A stretch of DNA of 30,975 nucleotides from JAJYBV01 sp021812265 (GTDB lineage Bacteria; Chloroflexota; Ktedonobacteria; Ktedonobacterales; JACDGC01): NCBI GenBank assembly GCA_027459525.1, contig DAIDIC010000047.1, positions 1-30,975 of the forward strand, in the 5' to 3' direction. Position 1 is the stretch's first letter; every line of letters starts with the position of its first letter. Both the position numbers and the translations under genes were made by a program. Positions 14,149 through 21,835 of this stretch are shown here, in pieces. The notes under the pieces are model-generated. The model ran no database searches. It was not told where the DNA came from and saw only the letters and a program-made list of their open reading frames with translations.

Positions 14149-17100
14149 ATGGATGCAAAGCTGCGCTCTCGTCTCCACGATATGACACTCAACGCCCGCA
14201 AACTTTTGGTGAATGAAACTGAAAATCAATTGGAAGGTGTGTATGGATTCCGTTCAGACGGCTCTTTAGAAGATATTGCCAATTTGCCGGCGCTGAGCGC
14301 CCCCTATGAATTGGATACCCGAACCATGCTTGAGCAAGCGCTGAGCGATGAACACCGGCACGGAATGACTGCCGCTGATTTTTTTTCCCATCTTACCCGT
14401 GAGGTTGCGTTTACTTGGCTGAATCGCCTCGCAGCCTTTACATTGATGGAGTACAGGGAACTCATTCGCCCCAGTATCAGCCAAGGCGCTGAATCTGATG
14501 GGGTTATTCGGTGGCTTGTCTCCGCCGGCCATGAACAAGATCTCGCTGACTACGAACACAGCAACAGCCAGATCGACGCCCGCGGTGAAGCCCCCCGCGA
14601 CCGAGCGTACCGCCATTACTTGCTCGATCTTTGCGCCGGTTTTGCCAAAGATATTCCGGTGCTTTTCGACACCGAAACATTGCCCAGCCGGCTGTTTCCT
14701 CGCCCCGGGGCTTTGTCTGGCCTGATTCATTTGCTGAATGACGAGGCGCTTGCCGACGCATGGAAGGATTTTGAAACAATTGGCTGGATATATCAAAGTT
14801 TCAATGAAGAAGAAAAAAATAAAATTGATGAACGGCTAAATAACGGTGGAAAGATTTTGCCTGATGAAATACCAGCTGCAACACAAATCTTCACTCCCAA
14901 ATGGATAGTTAAACAGTTAATTCAAAATACGCTGGGCCGCATGTGGCTTTGTATGCATCCGGATAGCCAATTGTTTGAGATGTTTGATCAGGAAAATAAT
15001 CCTCTTATGGATTATTTTATTCCAGATATTGATTCTCCCGTAGTACCTTTAAAAAACGTCAGTGATATTAAATTGCTTGATCCTGCTTGTGGGACTATGC
15101 ATTTTGGACTTGTTGCGTTTGATATATTTGCTGCAATGTATCAAGAAGAGTTTAACCATGCCGGAGAACCTACATGGCCTAAAAATCCATCAGTTCAGCA
15201 TTTAGAAGATATCCCATCTTTTATCATCAGCAATAATCTGTATGGCTTAGATATAGACACACGAGCAGTGCAATTATCAGCTCTTACTCTATTTTTAAAA
15301 GCAAAAGCAGCAAATCCTCATTGTCAAATTCATGATCATAATCTTGTTTGTTCTTCAGTTGTGCCACTTCTTCATGAAGAAGTTGAACAATTTCTATACA
15401 ACTCACGTTTTGAACATAGACTTTATAATCAACTTTTTGAAAAAATAGTGGCAAAATTAAAAGAAGCAAAACATCTAGGCAGTCTCATGAGGCTTGACGC
15501 CGATTTTTATGCTTTACTTGAAGGCAAAACAACCAACTCCTTAACCGATCCATTTCTACCCGGCCTGTCACCTGAAGAAGTAAAACATGAGGCTAGCCAT
15601 ATTGCTTTCTGGAACAGCATTACAGATCAAATTGTCCAAGCATTTGATAGATTTTCTACAAATGCTGATGAAATATTTTTTGCGAACCAAGCGAAAAAAG
15701 GGCTGCGTATTTTGCAGTTAATGTTAACACGTTACGACATCATTGTTGTAAATCCCCCCTACCGCGATAGCAGAGATTATAATAATGATCTCAAAAAAAT
15801 TATCAACCGCGAATATACTCATGGAAAACGAAACTTATTTGCAGCTTTTCAAATACGCGCAGTAGAACTGCTTGCAGAACATGGCCGTTTAGGTATGGTT
15901 ACACCTCATTCATTTATGTCAATTTCTAGTTTTGAAGATACTAGGGAGTATCTTAGAAGACAGTGTGCGATTGAAACCTTGGTTGACGCTGATTATGGGA
16001 CATTTGATGGCTATCGAGTAGATCCTGCGCTCTTCACCCTGCGCCGTGAACCAAACGCCGCCGTGCGCGACGCCGCGCGCGGCGTATACATCCGCTTAGT
16101 CAATGAGCCAAACGCCGCCGCCAAACAAAGCGCCTACGAACGCGCCGCGCGGCAATTGCAACATGGCAAAACCGATCCCGCTGTGTTTTACTACACCCAA
16201 AAAGACTTCGACGCCATCCCCGGCGCCCCTTGGGTGTACTACATCACTCCCGGCATCCGCAATTTGTTCCGCAGTTTGCCGAAGCTCGGCGATATCGCCC
16301 CACCTAAACATGGAATGTCTACAGGCGATAACAATAGATTTTTGCGGTTCTGGTGGGAAATTCCCCTAAAAGCCATGAATTCTACATCCTTAAATATTCA
16401 AGAAAGTTTTAATTCTCAGGCAAGATGGTTCCCATATATGAAAGGCGGAAGCTTCCAACGATGGTGGGGCAATCAGGAATGGGTAGTTAATTATTGGCAT
16501 TTAGGAACAGAACTAAAAGAAGAAATACTCCAGAAATACCCTTATATTGGAAATAATACCGGATGGGTTGTTTCTAATGAATCATTCTATTTCCAGCGCG
16601 GTGTTACATATTCATTCCTAACATCCGGAAATTTTAACGCTCGATTGTCTCCGGGAGGGTTTATTTTTGATGTGGCGGGATCCTCTCTATTCCCGGATGA
16701 CCCAAAGAAAATTGAAATGGTGTTAGCGTTATTAAACGCTACATTTGTGCAATATGCTTTATCGTTATTTAATCCGACGGTTAATTTTCAGGTAGGCGAC
16801 CTCACTCGTCTTCCCATTCCGCGGCAATCCAGCGAAACTGTAGATGAGCTGGTACACACCGCTGTGGCGCTTCAGCGGCAAACCGCCGCCGAAGATGAAA
16901 CCACTTATGAATTTGTTGCGCCGATCTCTTGGGACGAAGGGCTTGCGCAAGCGGCGGCAAGGGCGCAGCGGCTAGCCGCAACTGAACGGGCAATTGATGA
17001 AGAAGTGTACCGCCTGTACGCTATTGGGCCGGAAGATCGCGCCGCAATTGAAGAAGAATTGGCTCACAAAACTGCGGGCGGCGCCGAAGACAGCCGCGAA

Positions 17101-18042
17101 GAAGCCGCTGAAACAGACACGGCAGACGCCGGCGGCGCAGAAGCAGAAAACACTGCCGCGGCGCTGACAAAAGAAGAGCTTGCCGCGCGCTGGGTTAGCT
17201 ATGCCGTTGGCGTTGTTTTGGGCAGGTATCAGGTTGGCGCCAATGGCGAACTGGGCTGCGGGCGCGCTATAGCGCCCGAAACTGCGGCGGCGCTGCAAAA
17301 GCTGATTGCGCCGCACGGAATCGCCACGCTGGACACCGGCCACACCTACGATCTGGGAAAACGTGTGGAGCAAGCGCTTACGCTGCTGCTGGGGCGGCAG
17401 GCGTATGAAGAAATTTGTGAAACGTTGGAACTGCGTCATCCACAAACAATAAATGACTGGCTGGGCGCAAAATTTTTCCCTTGGCATATAACAATGTATC
17501 GCAAACGGCCGATTTACTGGCTGCTGCAATCGCCCAAAAAACACCACAGTGTGTATCTTTATCATGAGCGCGCCACGCCGGATACGCTGCATCTTATACA
17601 AAGCGCTCACTATCTCGAAAGCCGCCGCAACTATCTCGACAGTGAGCTGCAGCGGATTCTAAAAAAAATTGCTGAGGCAAAAGACAAAGCCGCCAAGCGA
17701 GATTTCGAACAACAAAAGGCAAAGCTTCAAGAACATATCGACGATCTGATAAAATTCTTCGAGCAACTGCAGCATATTACCCATCAAACGGATGAACGCG
17801 GCGGCGTTGCCGGCTGGCAGCCGGAACCGGATGACGGCGCGCTTATCAATATGGCGCCGCTCTGGCCCATTCTGCCTTCTTGGCCGAAAGAGCCGAAGAA
17901 ATGCTGGGCAGAGCTTGAACGGGGCAGCTATGATTGGTCTCATACCGCCATGCGCTATTGGCCCAATCGGGTCCGTGTGGCGTGTCAAACAAATCGATCC
18001 TATGCAATTGCGCACGGAATAGACGTTGAATCGAAAGGATAA
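14149..18042 (+). CDS. pglX: BREX adenine-specific DNA methyltransferase PglX
   Basis: The 1297-residue PglX should methylate adenine (N6) in a short asymmetric host motif, giving both self-marking and the specificity of defence. Domains: N-terminal helical region (1-210), methyltransferase core with S-adenosylmethionine motif LLDPACGTMHFG (Asp311) and catalytic NPPY (535-538), target-recognition region about 700-890, and a C-terminal helical region with an acidic, Ala-rich linker near 960-1005. Motif I has Met where Gly is common (DPACGTM). Base composition alternates sharply: about one-third GC across 14800-16000 and 16310-16790, about 70% at 16030-16300 and above 55% after 16860. This suggests recombination. 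GGGAAAGGA ends 15 bases before the ATG, unusually far, so translation may be weak. The gene lies before brxC instead of after it. Confidence 0.96.
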   Translation: MDAKLRSRLHDMTLNARKLLVNETENQLEGVYGFRSDGSLEDIANLPALSAPYELDTRTMLEQALSDEHRHGMTAADFFSHLTREVAFTWLNRLAAFTLMEYRELIRPSISQGAESDGVIRWLVSAGHEQDLADYEHSNSQIDARGEAPRDRAYRHYLLDLCAGFAKDIPVLFDTETLPSRLFPRPGALSGLIHLLNDEALADAWKDFETIGWIYQSFNEEEKNKIDERLNNGGKILPDEIPAATQIFTPKWIVKQLIQNTLGRMWLCMHPDSQLFEMFDQENNPLMDYFIPDIDSPVVPLKNVSDIKLLDPACGTMHFGLVAFDIFAAMYQEEFNHAGEPTWPKNPSVQHLEDIPSFIISNNLYGLDIDTRAVQLSALTLFLKAKAANPHCQIHDHNLVCSSVVPLLHEEVEQFLYNSRFEHRLYNQLFEKIVAKLKEAKHLGSLMRLDADFYALLEGKTTNSLTDPFLPGLSPEEVKHEASHIAFWNSITDQIVQAFDRFSTNADEIFFANQAKKGLRILQLMLTRYDIIVVNPPYRDSRDYNNDLKKIINREYTHGKRNLFAAFQIRAVELLAEHGRLGMVTPHSFMSISSFEDTREYLRRQCAIETLVDADYGTFDGYRVDPALFTLRREPNAAVRDAARGVYIRLVNEPNAAAKQSAYERAARQLQHGKTDPAVFYYTQKDFDAIPGAPWVYYITPGIRNLFRSLPKLGDIAPPKHGMSTGDNNRFLRFWWEIPLKAMNSTSLNIQESFNSQARWFPYMKGGSFQRWWGNQEWVVNYWHLGTELKEEILQKYPYIGNNTGWVVSNESFYFQRGVTYSFLTSGNFNARLSPGGFIFDVAGSSLFPDDPKKIEMVLALLNATFVQYALSLFNPTVNFQVGDLTRLPIPRQSSETVDELVHTAVALQRQTAAEDETTYEFVAPISWDEGLAQAAARAQRLAATERAIDEEVYRLYAIGPEDRAAIEEELAHKTAGGAEDSREEAAETDTADAGGAEAENTAAALTKEELAARWVSYAVGVVLGRYQVGANGELGCGRAIAPETAAALQKLIAPHGIATLDTGHTYDLGKRVEQALTLLLGRQAYEEICETLELRHPQTINDWLGAKFFPWHITMYRKRPIYWLLQSPKKHHSVYLYHERATPDTLHLIQSAHYLESRRNYLDSELQRILKKIAEAKDKAAKRDFEQQKAKLQEHIDDLIKFFEQLQHITHQTDERGGVAGWQPEPDDGALINMAPLWPILPSWPKEPKKCWAELERGSYDWSHTAMRYWPNRVRVACQTNRSYAIAHGIDVESKG

Positions 18043-18046
18043 CATA

Positions 18047-21000
18047 ATGATTATTCGCGATATTCTTTCTCGCGATCTCAGTGAAAAGATTAGAGAAGTC
18101 ATTCAGGTTGAGCAAGCTGAAGAGACGCAGGTATATAAAGAACTGACGGAATATGTCGCCACAGACAGCATTCAAATGCACTATCTCAACCTGTTCAGAG
18201 CTATTGCAGACAGCAAACAGGAGCCGACAGAAAACAATGAGGTGTGGATCTCCGGATTCTTTGGCTCAGGAAAATCTTCCTTCGCGAAAAACCTTGGCTA
18301 TGCCATAGACAACCGTCAGGTGCTGAACCAGGCGTCGACAACGCTTTTTATCAATCAAATGCAATCGGGGCGGCGCTACCAAGAAATCAAAGCGCTGCTG
18401 GAAGTGATTTCCACTCAAATTCCGATGGATGTTATCATGTTTGATATCTCTGCCAACAGCAATATGCGATCTTCCAATGAACATGTTGCGGAAATTATGT
18501 ATCGTATGTTGTTAGAGAAACTGGGATTTGCAAAAGATTATAGTATTGCCGATCTGGAAATCGAGCTGGAGCAGGAGGGCAAGCTTCAAGAATTTCTTAA
18601 GAAATATGCGGCGCAGTATCCGCAGCAGTCATGGGAAAAGAAGCGCGCCGGCGTTTCCGGCATAAACTGCGCCAGCGCCATTATGAACGAGATGGACCCC
18701 ATTACGTACCCCACGGCCGATTCTTGGGCAAATGTTGCCAATAGCAGAAGGCCCTTAATTACCGTCAATTATTTTGCCAGCCGCGTCTTCGAGCTGATGG
18801 CGCTCCGCCGCAAGGGGCGCGGGTTAGCCTTTATTATTGATGAAGTGGGCCAGTATGTTGCGCGCAGCGGCGAAAAGTTAGAGAATTTGCGCACAACGAT
18901 TGAGGCGTTGGGGCGTGAAGGGTACAATCGCACGTTGCGGCGCGAATTTCCTGTTCCCATTTGGACATTTATTACCAGCCAAGAACGCCTCAATGAGGTT
19001 GTCGACGCCATAGAGCAGCAGCGCACGCAGCTCCCCAAAGTGAAAGATCGCTTTCACTATAGCGTCGATCTGGAAGCAAGTGATATTCGTATCGTCGCTA
19101 CCCGCCGTGTTCTGGCAAAAACACCCGAGGGAGCCAAAATTTTGCAAACGATGTTTGAGCAGAATCAAGGAAGACTGAACGCCGCCGTCAAATTGGAAGA
19201 ATCCAAGCGTCCAACGACGCTCAACGCGCAAAATTTCATCGAATTTTATCCATATCTGCCCCATTATATCGATCTTTCAATTGATATTGTCTCCGGCATG
19301 CGTCTTCAGCCGGGGGCAGATCGCCATATGGGCGGCAGCAATCGAACCATTATCAAACAAGCGTATGAGATGTTGGTGAGTGAAAAAACCAACTTACAGG
19401 GCAAAGCTATCGGCCAACTAGTTACGCTGGACCTGATCTACGATCTTGTTGAAGGAAATCTATCTGCCGAGCGGCGCAGAAACATAGGCGAAATCTCCCA
19501 GCGTTTTCCGCAAGATCTTTGGACAAGCCGTGTTGCAAAAGTTCTGTGTTTGCTTGAGTATATTCATGATCTGCCGCGCACTCCAACAAATATTGCGGCA
19601 ATGCTGCTCGATACTATAGAGGATACTTCTCCGATACACCAAACACAAGCGGCCTTAAACGCATTGGAATCTGCGCAGATTGTCCGAAAGACGGCGGAAG
19701 GGTATAAACTGCTTACAGAGCAGGAAAAAACATGGGATATTGAACGCAACGGCATTCCGGAGCCGAACGACAATATAAAAGCCAAAATGGTTGAAACCGT
19801 TATCGGGAAAATTTTTAGTGAGGCAAGTTACAAAACGTATCGGCTGAATGAGCGCACCCTCCAAGTCAACGCCAAATTAAACCCTTCGGGCGCGCATACC
19901 GACGGGCAGATTCCGCTTTCGTTATATCTTATTTTCGACAACGCGCAGCTTGACGGCGAAATTGAAAAATATCGCGCGCTAAGCCGCAAGGAAAGAAACA
20001 ATGAGATTTTCTGGTTTTTTGCGCTGAACGAAGATCTGCACGAAACGCTTACGATGCTGTTACGCTCCAGAGAAATGATCAGCCGCTACGAGAGGAAAAG
20101 CAGCATGCAAGAACTTGCCCCGGAACGGGAAGCGCTGCTGCACATAGAGCGGAAAGATTGTGAAGGATTAGAGGTACGGCTCAAAGGATTGGTTGAAGAT
20201 GTTCTGGGTCAGGGAATCGGCCTTTTTCGCGGAGTGACGCATGACAGCTCGGAACAGAACAAGAAAAGCGCAGATGTGTTTCGCAATCTTTATAGCAAAA
20301 CGGCGGCGGAGCTGTATCCGTTGCTGGATATAGGCGCAAAGCGAATGGACGCGGAAGATATCGATAAGATTCTCAACGCCGCAAATTATGCCGGATTGCC
20401 GCATATTTTTTATGAAGGCTCTGCCGGTCTTGGCCTGATCAAACAAGATAATGGCCGGTATGTGGTACAGCGCAACGCCCCTATTGCCGAAGAGATTATG
20501 CGATATATCGCCGAACAGCAGAAGTACAGTAAAACAGTCACGGGAAAAGAGTTGTTAGAGCGTTTTAACGGCATTGGCTATGGCTGGGATAACGATATCA
20601 TCCGGCTGACACTGGCAGTATTGCTGCGAGACAGCGCCATTACCATGACAAGCAGCGCCTCGGTGTACAAAGAAGCAACATCACCGCAAGCCAAACAGGC
20701 AATCAAAAATCTCAACATATTTCGCAGCGCTTCCTTTGCTATCAGCAGAACGAGCATTGACATACACACGCGCGTGAGGGCCACCGAACATTGTGAAGCA
20801 ATTATCGGCAAAAAAATCACCGCAGATGAATCAACTATTGCCGCCGAGATTCGGAAATTTGCGCGAGAAGAGATCACGGCAGTTCTTTCACCCAAAACAA
20901 TTGCGGAAAAATATGCTTTACCCGTTACCGATATTTTGAACCGGTATTATAATCAACTGTGCACATTGCAAGACGCCGGCGCAGAGGATTGTGTCAATAT

Positions 21001-21823
21001 TTTAGCTGATCAAGGCAAAGATCTGAAAGAAATGTGTGACACCGCCCGTCAAATCACGAAAGAGTTAACGGAATCGCATTTAGCTGTAATCTTGCAGGCG
21101 CGAGACGGAATACAGCAGCAATGGCCATTGTTGCAGCAGTATGCGCTTGAAGAGGCAAACAGCCAAGCGACGCTTGAGTTAGAGTCCTTACTTGCCAGCC
21201 CGACTTTCTACGAGCAATTTCCCCGAATTGAGACGTTAACAAATTTGCTGCTTACTGCTTACAGAGCGCTCTACGAAATTTTTCATACTGCAAGACAGCA
21301 GGCTTACGAACAATATATCGATCGGCTGCGCGGTCATTCCGAGTGGCCGATATTGCAGCCTGCCCAAGAAAAATCTGTTTTATCGCCATTGCAGCAGGGA
21401 ATTTGCGCAAAAGCAGAGTTAACCGGCAGCGCGGCAGTGTGTTCGCGGTGCCATGCAACCATTGCGCAAATGAAAGCTGATATTGACGCCTCGCAAGCGC
21501 GTTTCAATCAATCGCTGAATGTACTTCTGAAATTGACTGAGCCGGCAGAAATACCGTATCAGCCGGATAGCGCCGCACAGCAAAACCGGCTGCAAACAAA
21601 TCTGGATGCGGGTTCAGATGAGCGTTTCGATATCAATCTGGATGCGGGTATCAGGGAAACGCCGGCAGCAGCGCTCTATGCGCCGCGCACCCAAACCGTC
21701 CGGATTGCCGATTATTTCGATACAATTATTGATGACGCCATTGCTCTTGAAACCGGCATTGGCGTATTACGCCGCACATTGCAAGAACTCCTTGATAAAG
21801 GCGTTCGCATCCGTGTTGAATAA
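18047..21823 (+). CDS. brxC: BREX ATPase BrxC (PglY-type)
   Basis: The 1258-residue BrxC is the large P-loop ATPase of type 1 BREX. Visible: the family-typical start MIIRDILSRDLSEKIREVIQ, Walker A WISGFFGSGKSSFAKNL (residues about 67-83), Walker B AFIIDEVGQYV (Asp265, Glu266), sensor-like PIWTFITSQERLNE and a long helical C-terminus with CSRCH (Cys1132, Cys1135; Cys1120 nearby) that may hold a metal. A 12-residue in-frame repeat (NLDAG...NLDAG) lies near the end. It should couple ATP hydrolysis to DNA or protein remodelling in the defence complex. AAGGA at 18035-18039 is 7 bases before ATG 18047; an in-frame TTG at 18026 lies within pglX. Only 4 bases separate it from pglX, so expression is tightly linked. 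Confidence 0.96.
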   Translation: MIIRDILSRDLSEKIREVIQVEQAEETQVYKELTEYVATDSIQMHYLNLFRAIADSKQEPTENNEVWISGFFGSGKSSFAKNLGYAIDNRQVLNQASTTLFINQMQSGRRYQEIKALLEVISTQIPMDVIMFDISANSNMRSSNEHVAEIMYRMLLEKLGFAKDYSIADLEIELEQEGKLQEFLKKYAAQYPQQSWEKKRAGVSGINCASAIMNEMDPITYPTADSWANVANSRRPLITVNYFASRVFELMALRRKGRGLAFIIDEVGQYVARSGEKLENLRTTIEALGREGYNRTLRREFPVPIWTFITSQERLNEVVDAIEQQRTQLPKVKDRFHYSVDLEASDIRIVATRRVLAKTPEGAKILQTMFEQNQGRLNAAVKLEESKRPTTLNAQNFIEFYPYLPHYIDLSIDIVSGMRLQPGADRHMGGSNRTIIKQAYEMLVSEKTNLQGKAIGQLVTLDLIYDLVEGNLSAERRRNIGEISQRFPQDLWTSRVAKVLCLLEYIHDLPRTPTNIAAMLLDTIEDTSPIHQTQAALNALESAQIVRKTAEGYKLLTEQEKTWDIERNGIPEPNDNIKAKMVETVIGKIFSEASYKTYRLNERTLQVNAKLNPSGAHTDGQIPLSLYLIFDNAQLDGEIEKYRALSRKERNNEIFWFFALNEDLHETLTMLLRSREMISRYERKSSMQELAPEREALLHIERKDCEGLEVRLKGLVEDVLGQGIGLFRGVTHDSSEQNKKSADVFRNLYSKTAAELYPLLDIGAKRMDAEDIDKILNAANYAGLPHIFYEGSAGLGLIKQDNGRYVVQRNAPIAEEIMRYIAEQQKYSKTVTGKELLERFNGIGYGWDNDIIRLTLAVLLRDSAITMTSSASVYKEATSPQAKQAIKNLNIFRSASFAISRTSIDIHTRVRATEHCEAIIGKKITADESTIAAEIRKFAREEITAVLSPKTIAEKYALPVTDILNRYYNQLCTLQDAGAEDCVNILADQGKDLKEMCDTARQITKELTESHLAVILQARDGIQQQWPLLQQYALEEANSQATLELESLLASPTFYEQFPRIETLTNLLLTAYRALYEIFHTARQQAYEQYIDRLRGHSEWPILQPAQEKSVLSPLQQGICAKAELTGSAAVCSRCHATIAQMKADIDASQARFNQSLNVLLKLTEPAEIPYQPDSAAQQNRLQTNLDAGSDERFDINLDAGIRETPAAALYAPRTQTVRIADYFDTIIDDAIALETGIGVLRRTLQELLDKGVRIRVE
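21599..21649 (+). repeat. 15-bp direct repeat inside brxC
   Basis: AATCTGGATGCGGGT occurs exactly at 21599-21613 and 21635-21649, 36 bases (12 codons) apart and in frame. It encodes NLDAG twice near the BrxC C-terminus. It is probably the remnant of a small tandem duplication. Confidence 0.75.
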
Positions 21824-21835
21824 AGGGGAATTTTT

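Noticed and set aside
16055..16140. GC-rich repeat-like stretch in pglX (EPNAA twice) as a separate repeat element
   Set aside because: It is short, imperfect and coding on one frame, and is better treated as part of the composition mosaic of pglX.
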